Assembly: GCA_023391425.1 (NCBI GenBank)
Contig: JAEWAX010000037.1
Location: 1 to 64,000 of the forward strand
DNA: 64,000 nt
From: Bacillota bacterium
GTDB taxonomy: Bacteria > Bacillota > Clostridia > Acetivibrionales > DSM-1351
Direction: 5' to 3'
The notes beneath the pieces are model-generated. The model was not told where the DNA came from, did no database searches, and saw nothing but the letters and a program-made list of their open reading frames with translations. How positions within the stretch are numbered: position 1 is the stretch's first letter; every line of letters begins with the position of its first letter. The translations under genes and the position numbers were made by a program. Shown here one piece after another: positions 43,827 through 52,743 of this stretch.

Positions 43827-44237
43827 TTAATTTTTATTTTTTTGTAACCCTTTTGCAAAAGCCAATAACATTATTAAATTGTCCTGCGTCAGACCTTCCA
43901 GTATCGCTATAATATCCGATTCTACTGTTGTTTTGTCTGAATCACTTATATAATTTTCTCTTTCGTGTGCGTCAATTTCTATTTGCTTTAATTCGTCTAC
44001 CTTGCTCTTTGCTGCATGGACATAATCAAAAATCATTTCAGAATAAATTCTATACCTTGGAAATTCCCATGACATGAACGTTCTATCTTCTTCTTTGTCT
44101 CTATCATATTTTAAAAAATATTCGTCTGTGATTTCCTGTATTAATATCATTGACTTTTCTAATTTGTCTTGAATCTCCCATACTTCATCACTTAAAGTTT
44201 TTACTGCCTGTTCTATGTTATATTCTTTATTTTGCAT
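43827..44237 (-). CDS. Hypothetical helical protein, tandem paralog
   Basis: A 136-residue paralog of the downstream 43229 gene, including the ribosome-site region (GG(A/G)GCTTATG followed by ATGCAAA). The core TLSDEVWEIQDKLEKSMILI...QEITDEYF is alpha-helical. The C terminus (ILEGLTQDNLIMLLAFAKGL) resembles the tail seen in many small Clostridium phage and plasmid proteins. Start ATG 44237 is preferred over 44255. Function unknown. Confidence 0.7.
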   Translation of the reverse strand: MQNKEYNIEQAVKTLSDEVWEIQDKLEKSMILIQEITDEYFLKYDRDKEEDRTFMSWEFPRYRIYSEMIFDYVHAAKSKVDELKQIEIDAHERENYISDSDKTTVESDIIAILEGLTQDNLIMLLAFAKGLQKNKN

Positions 44238-44540
44238 ACACATAAGCCCCCTCAAATTTTAGTTAAATACTTTACTATCCCAGGTATGCCCTGCTTATGC
44301 TTTCGTGTATTTATAATGCAATCTTTTGTGTGAGCTTTGGCTCTTAATTGTAAATTGTGCATTGTTTGGGTAATCCAGTTACATACCACGTATTAGGTTG
44401 ACAAATTTCCATGTTTTTCTCCTCTTGTTTAACTACGTACTTTGACTACTTTACAAATTAATAATTTTTCGCCTTTTCATTGCTATTATGCTTTTATAAG
44501 GTGGTTGTTCTATTAGTTCGATTGATACTCAAACTAAAAT

Positions 44541-44822
44541 CTATATTCTAACTTTTAATAATCGTGCTGCTATTTCCAAACCGTCATTAAACCCTTGCCT
44601 ATACATTTCCTTCTGTTCAATAACACTGGACTGAATTGTGGCACTTTCATGCTCCATCATTAAGTTATACAATTCATGCTGTTTGTCCTCAGAAACTAAG
44701 CCTTTTATTTTTTCTTCTACCTCACAAACTTTGTCTGTGAGGTTATCATATTTTTTATTACGGAAATCAGCTTGAGAGGCCTCTTCTGCTCTCATTTCGA
44801 TAATAGATCTTTTAAGTAACAT
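44541..44822 (-). CDS. DUF6809-like small helical protein
   Basis: A 93-residue helical protein. The C-terminal MYRQGFNDGLEIAARLL fits the DUF6809-type end of small Clostridia mobile-element proteins. AGGAGAG precedes the ATG. The role is unknown; it lies between the paralog pair and the RHH repressor. Confidence 0.6.
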   Translation of the reverse strand: MLLKRSIIEMRAEEASQADFRNKKYDNLTDKVCEVEEKIKGLVSEDKQHELYNLMMEHESATIQSSVIEQKEMYRQGFNDGLEIAARLLKVRI

Positions 44823-44851
44823 AGTATCTCTCCTTTCAAATTGTTATTGAA

Positions 44852-44898
44852 AGAAGTTACCTACCATGATATGATAGATTTCAAAGAAGGTAACTTCT
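44852..44898 (-). promoter_or_regulatory. Perfect 11-bp inverted repeat downstream of the RHH gene
   Basis: AGAAGTTACCT / AGGTAACTTCT with a 25-base loop between the RHH stop and the DUF6809-like start. It could terminate the RHH transcript or act as an operator of the next gene. Confidence 0.5.
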
Positions 44899-44941
44899 AA
44901 GGGAATAAAGTAGTCTGTAACTTTGCACGGTGGCAGCTACT

Positions 44942-45130
44942 TTATTTTTTTATTTCATTGCTTAGGCCTTGCAATTCCATGTAAATATTGTTGATTCCTT
45001 TTCTTATAATTTCTGCTTTTGTTAATCCAGTTTTTTCACAGCAATACTCTAATATTTTCTTATCCTCTGCTGTCATTCTTATTCTGTATTGTTCACTCTT
45101 TGGAGTATCACTTTTCGGTCTTGGAGACAT
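44942..45130 (-). CDS. Ribbon-helix-helix (CopG-like) repressor
   Basis: A 62-residue protein: EQYRIRMTAEDKKILEYCCEKTGLTKAEIIRKGI is a typical ribbon-helix-helix fold with the N-terminal strand as DNA reader. GAGGTGAT lies four bases before ATG 45130; the open frame to 45193 crosses the operator region and is not coding. It probably represses itself through the paired palindromes upstream. Confidence 0.8.
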   Translation of the reverse strand: MSPRPKSDTPKSEQYRIRMTAEDKKILEYCCEKTGLTKAEIIRKGINNIYMELQGLSNEIKK

Positions 45131-45152
45131 TTTATCACCTCGGTATTTAATT

Positions 45153-45194
45153 ATTGGATATCCATTAATTAAATTATATAACTGGATATCCAAT
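45153..45194. promoter_or_regulatory. Paired palindromic operator upstream of the RHH gene
   Basis: ATTGGATATCCA and TGGATATCCAAT form a perfect 12-bp inverted repeat, and each half contains the palindrome GGATATCC (45156-45163, 45184-45191), 28 bp apart. Confidence 0.75.
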
Positions 45195-45230
45195 AAGTCA
45201 ATATATATTTATATAATATTTTCCACAAAA

Positions 45231-45263
45231 AATAAGCCTATCCTTTGAGTAAATAGGCTTATT
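45231..45263 (-). terminator. Terminator of the cyclase-like gene
   Basis: AATAAGCCTAT / ATAGGCTTATT, perfect 11-bp stem with T-run on the minus strand. It lies 250 bases after the cyclase-like stop; the 250 bases between (45264-45516) hold no ORF I can support. Confidence 0.7.
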
Positions 45264-45516
45264 AAAAAAGATTTAGCAGTATTAAACAATATATCATCAA
45301 TCTATTTATCAAGTAGTCTGATAGTTTTAATTCTGACATATCAGGTCGTTGTATATACTCTTTCTAGACCTATATACAAGGCTTTATGTTACGTCTAGCT
45401 ATCATCAAAAGTAAGATAACCATTAATATAGTCTTAGCAAGAATCTAACCTTAATTTTTACCATAAAGTAAAAAAGTTGTTCACATACTTATCTTTCTCC
45501 TATATGTAATCAGTAT

Positions 45517-46392
45517 CTATAAAGACAAATTAAGTATATTATTAAAATTTGTCATCACGGTTTCCAATATTACACCTTCTATTTTCATATTCTTAAATGA
45601 AGGTAGTAGTTTATAATTATGATACTTTGCTAGCCAACTATATTTAGCCAAGACAGTTTCATTATTATAATACCCTACTAAATTATCCTCAATAATTCTT
45701 TTATGATAGTCTAAATACTTTTTAGTAAAATCATTAGACATGTGTCGCATGTTGTTAATCCTTCCTAAGTAATCAATAAAAATAATATCATCATCTCTTA
45801 ATGCCAGACCACAGTCTATTAACCCATTTGAAACAGAATGTAAATTCAAAAAATCATTTTGAGTTTTATTGTCAATAATTATTCTTGGGTAGTTAGCGTA
45901 ATTTGTTTCAGCAGAATATGCTTTAACTAAGGCATTTGAAAACATAACATTTCTACTTTTATAATGATTTCCTACCGATATTGCACCTCTGAAAATTATA
46001 CCAAACCTCAGTGACAACATTTGTATATCAAGGATCATTAAAATAAATAAACATAACATTTCATAATTTCTATCCACATATTCATCTGTATAATCACTTG
46101 AATAGGAGTAATTTATTTCCTTGTTTTGTAGTTGTATAAGTGGAGCCCAAATACATATACAATCAGAAAAAATCACATAATCAATAGTATTTTTTACACT
46201 TCCCATTGAAGTAATTTTTTTAAATCCATTAATATGGTCTTTGATACACTTTTTTACAGTTCTTTCTAAGTTTCTTATTGTTTCGACTGGATTAGTTTTC
46301 CCTAATTCAGCATCCTTGACCATATTCTTGTATCCCATAATATCAATATAGGCTAACAAATGCTTATTGTAAGCTACCTTTTTACAACTCAT
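45517..46392 (-). CDS. Class III nucleotide cyclase-like protein
   Basis: A 291-residue soluble protein. AYIDIMGYKNMVK (D17) and DYVIFSDCICIW (D77) match the two metal-binding Asp positions of class III cyclase domains (FxDIxGF and the later SD hairpin), and RGAISVG...FSNALVKAYSAE...NYPRIIID follows as in this bacterial family. Some relatives (PycC) make cCMP/cUMP in anti-phage systems. No effector such as a TIR or a large TM protein is adjacent. Single gene, GGGGGG ribosome site. The cyclase assignment is inference from motifs. Confidence 0.5.
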   Translation of the reverse strand: MSCKKVAYNKHLLAYIDIMGYKNMVKDAELGKTNPVETIRNLERTVKKCIKDHINGFKKITSMGSVKNTIDYVIFSDCICIWAPLIQLQNKEINYSYSSDYTDEYVDRNYEMLCLFILMILDIQMLSLRFGIIFRGAISVGNHYKSRNVMFSNALVKAYSAETNYANYPRIIIDNKTQNDFLNLHSVSNGLIDCGLALRDDDIIFIDYLGRINNMRHMSNDFTKKYLDYHKRIIEDNLVGYYNNETVLAKYSWLAKYHNYKLLPSFKNMKIEGVILETVMTNFNNILNLSL

Positions 46393-46568
46393 ATTATACC
46401 CCCCAATAATAATCGTAACGTGTTCTTATTTTTCTATATAATTAATAAGTACCATTATTTTTTAATTTTCTCCTTATTTTACCACTAATACAAATAAAGT
46501 TAAACATTAACTCATAATATCAAAGGACCAATCAAGTAAGACAAAGTAAATTCTTTTTAAGCCGTTAA

Positions 46569-46769
46569 ATGCTGCTTACAAGAGTATCATATTATATAAT
46601 GTACCATGTATTCTGTAATCTCATCTTGGTTTTATTGACTTTAACCTTTGCGCTTGTATTGTTCTCTGTTATTAATATAATAAATGATGTTATAAAGGAA
46701 TTCGGCTCGAAAGAAAAAATCAATAACCACAAAGATTCATATAAATTCAAGAGTTATAAAAACAAATAA
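46569..46769 (+). CDS. Possible small membrane protein
   Basis: A 66-residue ORF with one long hydrophobic segment (LILVLLTLTFALVLFSVIN...) and a Lys-rich tail. It has no clear ribosome site. It is divergent from the cyclase-like gene and could be its membrane partner, or chance. Confidence 0.3.
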   Translation: MLLTRVSYYIMYHVFCNLILVLLTLTFALVLFSVINIINDVIKEFGSKEKINNHKDSYKFKSYKNK

Positions 46770-47033
46770 TACCGATTTTGATATTACTCAACCTTGTATG
46801 AAAAAGAATGTATTTTAACAGGAATATTAGAAAAGATGCTATGCTAATTGAAGCTGACTTTGGTGGGGCCTGTGGAAATAATGTCACCTCTAAAACTAAT
46901 TTTTATAATGAGTAACAATTTTTACTATCCAGCATTAAAAGATGGTAAAAGTAGCAAACACAAAAAAGCGAAACAACTAAAGCTAAAATGCAATGATATA
47001 AAATGTTTTTAATCGTAATGCATCTCTGAAAAT
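46770..47033. other. Gap without supported genes
   Basis: AT-rich; only ORFs under 25 codons (for example ATGCTAATTGAAGCTGAC at about 46840) without proper ribosome sites. Confidence 0.4.
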
Positions 47034-47066
47034 TAGCCCCCAAGAATTTTTCCCTGAGGGCTAGTA
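47034..47066 (-). terminator. Hairpin downstream of the radical SAM gene
   Basis: TAGCCC...GGGCTA arms with internal mismatches and a T-rich loop, 70 bases after the radical SAM stop. Confidence 0.5.
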
Positions 47067-47136
47067 TTACGTAGACATTGTAATTTTTAACTGACTACTT
47101 TCAAATTTTATTATCCCAAGAAAGAGGGTGAGTATA

Positions 47137-48363
47137 TTAAGTAGTGCATGCGGATTTGCCCATTGAATCAACAATAGGGACATCAGCACCGCAATGGTTA
47201 CATCGCCCATTTGTGACTTGTATCCTATGTTGCCATATGTGATTTGGATGGGTGATATGTAACAGATTACCACCACATGCATGACAGGTAATAATGTGGG
47301 AATCTGATTTTATGTGGGTATAATGGAGTCCAAGCTTTTTCCCTAATTTCAAGGTTCTATCAATAACCAGACTATATTCTAGTTCTTCAATAGGACAACC
47401 TCTGGTCTTGGTAAGATAGCCCTGACCATCTTCATCCTTAATGGTACCCATTGGACCAGGAATATACAGAGGGCATATAAGCAATGGCGTATGTTCTCCA
47501 ATGTTTTCAGCCAACCATGAGTAAAAACATTTTTGAATCTCTTCAGGATTATTTTGCATATGGGGTGGAGCTACTACATCACCAATAATCAAGTGGACTC
47601 CTGCCTTCTTCCATTGTATTATTGCCTCTTTGACCGCATCAGCTCCACCGGGTGTCCGTACATATTTTTCATAAAAAGTAGTATCGCAACTACCTTTAAC
47701 CCCAATCTGAACCGAATCAATAAATGGAGCTAACTTTTCAATAGCTTCTTTGCTTGTAAAACCATTCGATTCAATAACGACGTCCATACCACACTGCTTT
47801 GCTAATCGTGCTACATCATAAGTATATTCCCATGAAAGTGTTGGTTCGTTAATCCCAAATTCAATATGATCGCATTTCCATTCTTTAGCCATACATATAG
47901 CTGCAGCCGGAGTTAACATAGCACGACAATCATACCGTAATGCTAACATAGCACCGCTTTTTTCCTTTGTATCTGTCCATGGATTATAACACCATGGAAC
48001 ACTTTCTGGATCCCAGGTCATTTCTTTACTCATACAAAAGCTACATTTTGCTGTGCAATATGTACCCCCTAACATTAGCGATTTAGTTCCGGGTTTATAA
48101 AAGAGAAATGGATCAGCTTCATATCCTCGATGCTGAATTACTGTACAAGTGTTTTCTCCATGAAATGGGATGGTCATTTTCCCTTTTTGATTAATTCTAT
48201 ATCTGCATTGCCCAGCTTGCCCCTCTTCAAGCTCACAGTGCATGAAACATAGTTTGCATACTATACGATGTCTAGATAGACGTTCATAAAAATCAGGCTC
48301 ACGGACAGAGGAAATATGTCCTTGAGCATCCATTTTCCAATCTGGAGCACTATAAAGGCTCAT
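47137..48363 (-). CDS. Radical SAM enzyme related to the AmmeMemoRadiSam/PflA-like group
   Basis: A 408-residue protein. The SAM cluster motif is CTAKCSFC (C103, C107, C110). An N-terminal CxxCxxxC...C stretch (C36, C39, C43, C53) precedes it as in the AmmeMemoRadiSam enzymes, and a C-terminal zinc-ribbon pair (CHACGG and CNHCGA) follows. The substrate is unknown. The gene looks less AT-rich than its neighbours, so it may be separate cargo of the element. AGGAGAAA precedes the ATG. Confidence 0.85.
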   Translation of the reverse strand: MSLYSAPDWKMDAQGHISSVREPDFYERLSRHRIVCKLCFMHCELEEGQAGQCRYRINQKGKMTIPFHGENTCTVIQHRGYEADPFLFYKPGTKSLMLGGTYCTAKCSFCMSKEMTWDPESVPWCYNPWTDTKEKSGAMLALRYDCRAMLTPAAAICMAKEWKCDHIEFGINEPTLSWEYTYDVARLAKQCGMDVVIESNGFTSKEAIEKLAPFIDSVQIGVKGSCDTTFYEKYVRTPGGADAVKEAIIQWKKAGVHLIIGDVVAPPHMQNNPEEIQKCFYSWLAENIGEHTPLLICPLYIPGPMGTIKDEDGQGYLTKTRGCPIEELEYSLVIDRTLKLGKKLGLHYTHIKSDSHIITCHACGGNLLHITHPNHIWQHRIQVTNGRCNHCGADVPIVDSMGKSACTT

Positions 48364-48486
48364 AATTTATTTCTCCTCTCAAAATTTCTTTACTAAAATA
48401 AACTTTAAAGTTATCTCTAATATATTAGGGATAGTCCATATTAAAAATATATAAACTATCCCCGTTTATTTGTACAATTACTTGCG

Positions 48487-49380
48487 TTATTGCAGATTTA
48501 CAAGAGCAAATGCTCCTGCTCTTCCTGGTTTACCATCAAAATACATTTTACCCTTATACCCTGTTTCATCACTAATAAATCTGACATGCTTTGAGCTTTC
48601 CAGTGAGAAACCACCTCTTTGAATTAAAATATACTTTGAGAAGTCAGCATACAAAATTTTATCTTCTGGCATAGCATAACAAAAAATAAATTTGGGTAAT
48701 GCTCCTGGATTGCTGCAGCTTATCAAGTGTTTTAACAATGTTTTGTAATAAGTGTTTCTATTCACTATGGCCACAATTTCATTGTCATTATACTCCCCAC
48801 TGTCTACCAAGTTTATAGGTTCTAGAATATTATTCAGTTCCGTAATCGTAACACCAACTACATTTTGTGCCGGTAGATTTTTAATAATACCCTCAAACTG
48901 ATAGCTTTCTTTTCCTTTACCATTCAAAATAGCATCATCAAGAGCCAATGCAATAGCCCTTGAAAGTTCTTTTACTATGTATGCTTCATATTGATCCGGT
49001 TGTGCATCAATCATGTTATTAGGAATAAATATAACTTTTGCTACCTTAAAGCCATTTCCATATTCAAATTCAACATTAATTGCAAAATTTTCAGCACTTA
49101 GAGCAACACCATTAGATTTGAACTCTGCAGCTGTTACATCTCTGCCTATTATTATTTTGCCCGGTACATTACCTATTGGGAAGAAATATTCTACAAGAGG
49201 ATATAGTTTTGAATATGACTCAACTGTATCCATTATGATATTGTATAGGTCTTCTGGTGCTTCTATCTGATGTTCCGTACCTTTTCTTACTTCATAAATT
49301 TTCTGAAAAAATGACTGAACATTTTTTTGTTCTAATATTTTTATTATTTCTTGCTTTGTTTCAATGAATCTTTTTTTCAT
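48487..49380 (-). CDS. HK97-fold major capsid protein
   Basis: A 297-residue protein with the HK97 plan: an N-terminal arm, an E-loop region, the spine helix YEAYIVKELSRAIALALDDA followed by ILNGKG, and a C-terminal P-domain strand (AFALVNLQ). The lack of a long delta domain fits the separate coiled-coil gene upstream. GGAG precedes the ATG. No portal, protease or terminase gene is near. An encapsulin is less likely by motif. Confidence 0.75.
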   Translation of the reverse strand: MKKRFIETKQEIIKILEQKNVQSFFQKIYEVRKGTEHQIEAPEDLYNIIMDTVESYSKLYPLVEYFFPIGNVPGKIIIGRDVTAAEFKSNGVALSAENFAINVEFEYGNGFKVAKVIFIPNNMIDAQPDQYEAYIVKELSRAIALALDDAILNGKGKESYQFEGIIKNLPAQNVVGVTITELNNILEPINLVDSGEYNDNEIVAIVNRNTYYKTLLKHLISCSNPGALPKFIFCYAMPEDKILYADFSKYILIQRGGFSLESSKHVRFISDETGYKGKMYFDGKPGRAGAFALVNLQ

Positions 49381-49409
49381 GGTTAATCTCCTTTCAGTTT
49401 TGCCCCTGG

Positions 49410-50081
49410 TTATTTACTTAAGAGAGTCTTATATTTCTCGCTTACATTAATTGTTTTATCAACCTCAGAATCTACGCGTTCCATTTCTTTTTGAAACCTT
49501 TCAACCAGTTCTTTTTTTGATTTTTCATCTGTTTTATGTAGCCTAGACAACTCCATTTGTAAATTTGGAATTAAATTATTTAATGTAACTGCCTTAATAG
49601 TTGAACAGCTTGAAGGTGCATAATAGTTGCCACCTGATATAATTTCAATCTTATTTAATATAGGCAGCATTTCATTTACTTTAGTTCCTAAAAACTGATA
49701 TAAGTCAACTATCATGTTTTTTCTATCTATCATGTCAAGTTCGTTTGCCATAAGTCTTAATCCTAAAGTCATATTTTCAAAATCTACCCTGACTTTATTA
49801 AGCTGCTTATTACTTGTTTCTATCTTTTCTCTTAGTTTGTTTATAATAGTAAGTAGCTCGCCATCCCTTTGACCTTCTTTCCTGACTTGACTAATGCTTT
49901 CTAGTACTTCCTTTTCACTTGCCTCCAACTCTTTGATTTCATTTTCGAGAGATTTAACTTTTCCTTTGTACTTATTATCTATCATTCCCAAATATGAAAA
50001 TTTTTCACCCTTATTACTTTGTACCTCTTGAACAATCGTTTTTTCAATTTTTGACTTTCTCCAGTTTTTTAGAATCTGCAT
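49410..50081 (-). CDS. Coiled-coil protein, candidate capsid scaffold
   Basis: A 223-residue helical protein: heptads over about 40-110 and 185-215, with a shorter globular part (about 125-180, GGNYYAPSSCSTIKAV). It lies 29 bases upstream of the capsid gene, where phages place scaffolding or protease genes. No protease motif. GGGAGG precedes the ATG. Confidence 0.5.
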   Translation of the reverse strand: MQILKNWRKSKIEKTIVQEVQSNKGEKFSYLGMIDNKYKGKVKSLENEIKELEASEKEVLESISQVRKEGQRDGELLTIINKLREKIETSNKQLNKVRVDFENMTLGLRLMANELDMIDRKNMIVDLYQFLGTKVNEMLPILNKIEIISGGNYYAPSSCSTIKAVTLNNLIPNLQMELSRLHKTDEKSKKELVERFQKEMERVDSEVDKTINVSEKYKTLLSK

Positions 50082-50589
50082 TTCAAATCCTCCCTTTTAA
50101 TTTTTGAATGAAACTGATATTTGCTAAATAATGTGTTTTTCATACCACCCCCATCATGTGAATTCTGAAAAAATATCTTTTGTCTAGACCCTAGCCGAGT
50201 AACAAGGTTTTAAATTAAAATGTGTTTTATTTCGACCGGGGGTATCTATATATAATTGGCCGGTACTGATTACTTAAACCTATTAACAATCAGTGCTAGC
50301 ACATAATTGAAAACTACTACTAAAACTTTTTCCATAACTTTTTAGAAAAAATATAATTGTTCAAACTAAAACTTATAAATATACATTCTCCTATACGTTG
50401 TAATCATGCTATTTTTCATATAATTTATTTTAGCTTTTTATATAAAATTTATTGGAAAATGTATAAATATTGAATTTAACTTATCTTGTATTGTGTTCGA
50501 TTGACTTGCATCTTATAACCCTTAATATAAAAGCGTTTTAACGCTTTCTAAATATTAATTGAACATCGACCAATTATGTTTAATTAAAC
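50082..50589. other. AT-rich intergenic region between capsid and recombinase modules
   Basis: It contains a 24-codon minus-strand ORF at about 50142-50071 behind GGGGGTGG, probably not real, a GACCGGGGG stretch on the plus strand, and a perfect AAAGCGTT/AACGCTTT hairpin at 50530-50547 that may end the recombinase transcript. In this gap a phage would place terminase and portal genes. Confidence 0.45.
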
Positions 50590-51156
50590 TTAAAATATTT
50601 TAAAATCTTCAAAACTTTTATCAATGCTTTCCTGGTTGATTCCAATATACCTTAAAGTAATTGATGGACTTGAATGGTTAAATATCTCCTGCAGCATAGC
50701 CACATCTTTATATTTTTTGTAGTAATGGTACCCAAATGTTTTTCTTAATGTATGTGTGCCTAAATCAGGTATATTAAACTTCTTACCTATTTCTTTCATA
50801 ATGAGATAGGCTTGTCCTCTACCTAGCGGTTTGTTTATTCCTTCTCTGCTTGGAATTAAATACTCGTTTAGCTTCTTTCCTTCACAGTATATATTAATCT
50901 CTCTTTTCAATATTGGATTGATAGAATGGTTCTTCTGCTTGTTTGTTTTCTTTTCCCTTATGTTGATACGATCTTTACCCTTAACATCAGATACCCTAAG
51001 TTTTAATATGTCTGATATTCTTAAGCCTGAGTAAATACCCATAAAAAACATGATGAAGTTTCTAGTATTGTTCTCCTTTAAGTAGTCAGCTATATTTCTT
51101 ACCATTTCCGAGTCTCTGATTGGCTCTACATAATTTATAAATAACACTCCTTTCAA
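50590..51156 (-). CDS. Catalytic-domain-only tyrosine recombinase
   Basis: A 188-residue or shorter protein with an intact catalytic set: SGLRISD (Arg), GTHTLRKTFG (H-x-x-R), FNHSSPS (His) and RYIGINQ (Tyr). It has no arm- or core-binding domain. Similar small recombinases are common in Clostridium and Bacillus phages. The frame opens with TTG 51156, but AAAGGAG fits a start near 51138 where the codon is ATA followed by NYVEPIR, the usual N terminus, so an unusual start is possible. Confidence 0.8.
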   Translation of the reverse strand: MKGVLFINYVEPIRDSEMVRNIADYLKENNTRNFIMFFMGIYSGLRISDILKLRVSDVKGKDRINIREKKTNKQKNHSINPILKREINIYCEGKKLNEYLIPSREGINKPLGRGQAYLIMKEIGKKFNIPDLGTHTLRKTFGYHYYKKYKDVAMLQEIFNHSSPSITLRYIGINQESIDKSFEDFKIF

Positions 51157-51196
51157 TATTTTTCTTTACGTTATCAGAATTAAATAACTCTGCAGA

Positions 51197-51925
51197 TTAA
51201 TAATAATTCATATTCTTTACTCGTTTTCTTTCTGCTTCAACTCTATTTTCAACAACTCTTTCAACACTGCTTGTAAATGTATATCTAAAAGTCTGTAATC
51301 CTGTGCTTTTTAATCCTTTGCTATAAATTTCACCTATCCATTCTTTGTATAGTTTTCTAAGAACATAGTTCCTTTTTATTCTTTCTTTTCCGATTCTCAA
51401 TTTGTTTAAGACGTCTCTTATATCTGTTTTCGTTTCAGCTGCTAATGTTTTTACTGTTTTCCGTTTCCCAAAATGGTCTAATATTAATTTTCCTAAGTTA
51501 TCTGGAAGTTTTTCTAATTCTCGAAGTGTAATATTTTTGAATTCATTTTCAATTAGGCAACTATCAGGATTTTTACAATTCGAATCTTCAAGCAAATCAA
51601 TTAGTTCTGTGTCTTCATCATTACCAGTTAAACTATTAAGTGTTAACTGTTCTTTCAAGGTTGATTTTTTTAACAATCTAGGCATTTGCCAAACAATCAT
51701 ATTTGTTAGATAGGTTATAAACTTAAAGCCACTTTTTATATCAAATGCTTCAATTGCTTGTAATAAACAAAAGTAAGCTTCCTGCAGTACGTCTTCTGAG
51801 TTATTTATATTATTAGAAAATCTGTTACACATCTTTTTGATTAGCGGTAAATTATTAAAATAGAGCTGTTCTGTGGCTGCTATGTTACCTTGTTTTGCAA
51901 GTGAAATTAGTTCCTCATTTGTCAT
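51197..51925 (-). CDS. RNA polymerase sigma factor, sigma-70-like
   Basis: A 242-residue protein with regions 2 (SEDVLQEAYFCLLQAIEAFD, FKFITYLTNMIVWQM) and a possible region 4 HTH (TVKTLAAETKTDIRDVLNKLR). Such factors on Clostridium elements control late or replication modules. GAGGAGAC lies before the ATG. It is located between the DnaC-like gene and the small recombinase. Confidence 0.8.
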   Translation of the reverse strand: MTNEELISLAKQGNIAATEQLYFNNLPLIKKMCNRFSNNINNSEDVLQEAYFCLLQAIEAFDIKSGFKFITYLTNMIVWQMPRLLKKSTLKEQLTLNSLTGNDEDTELIDLLEDSNCKNPDSCLIENEFKNITLRELEKLPDNLGKLILDHFGKRKTVKTLAAETKTDIRDVLNKLRIGKERIKRNYVLRKLYKEWIGEIYSKGLKSTGLQTFRYTFTSSVERVVENRVEAERKRVKNMNYY

Positions 51926-51987
51926 TTTAAAAGTCTCCTCGGTATGGTATAATGTATTTGAGTATTCCGAGCCGAGAAGGCTCTTTT

Positions 51988-52743
51988 TTATATCAACCTA
52001 TAATTTAGTGAAATACCTTCAAACTCAACAATATTGCCTTTACACATTTCCAAAATTCTACCACCGATTGCCTTATCTACCTGGAGCAACTTTTCACATG
52101 ACATTTCACTCGAAACGATAATAGGAATCATGTTTATGTATCTATGGTTAATTAACTCGAACATAATGTTTACATCAGTTTCGCTGATTTTACCTTTGTA
52201 TAGATCATCAATATATAAGACTGGTGCCGTTTTGTATTTTTCAATTTCCTTTTGATATATTGAATCTCCAACACTGTCCTTGGATATGTAATGCTGCTTA
52301 AGGTTTGTCAAAACATCTCTATATTGCATATATAAAACAGCAATATTTCTCTTAAGTAATTCATTTGATACTGCTATACATAAGTGGGTTTTTCCTGCTC
52401 CCGATTCACCAAGTAAGGCAAGGCTTTCAGTTTCTGAGAAGTTTTTTACATAATTTTCTGATACTCTCTTAGCATTTTGTACTTCTTTGGGCTTGCCATT
52501 AGTTATAAAATTATTAAAGCTTTTTGAAGCAAATAACCTTGTAATACCTGATTTATCATACAAACGCTTGTATGCATTAGCTTGTCTACACTCACATTCA
52601 TAGGCTGTATTTGTTTCAGCATTATATATAAACTCTGTGTCTTGGCATAATTCACATTTATATACAATCTTATTTTGCAAGGAATTTTGATTTGTCGAAT
52701 ATTGGGAATTCCTTAACTTTTGAATTTGATTCATTGTTTCCAT
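51988..52743 (-). CDS. DnaC-like helicase loader
   Basis: A protein of about 251 residues: a four-Cys motif (YKCELCQDTEF...YECECRQ) and an AAA+ domain with GESGAGKTHLCIAVS and VLYIDDLYKG. It loads the replicative helicase. The open frame begins at 52803, overlapping the upstream replication gene by 134 bases; GGAG and GGAAACA favour ATG 52743 or 52734. Confidence 0.85.
   Translation of the reverse strand: METMNQIQKLRNSQYSTNQNSLQNKIVYKCELCQDTEFIYNAETNTAYECECRQANAYKRLYDKSGITRLFASKSFNNFITNGKPKEVQNAKRVSENYVKNFSETESLALLGESGAGKTHLCIAVSNELLKRNIAVLYMQYRDVLTNLKQHYISKDSVGDSIYQKEIEKYKTAPVLYIDDLYKGKISETDVNIMFELINHRYINMIPIIVSSEMSCEKLLQVDKAIGGRILEMCKGNIVEFEGISLNYRLI

Noticed and set aside
48487..49380. 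Encapsulin nanocompartment instead of phage capsid
   Set aside because: The spine-helix motif and the phage gene context favour a phage capsid; no cargo enzyme with a targeting tail is adjacent.
50071..50142. A 24-codon ORF behind GGGGGTGG ahead of the coiled-coil gene
   Set aside because: The ribosome-like site is too close to the ATG, the ORF overlaps the next start, and its sequence has no protein-like pattern.
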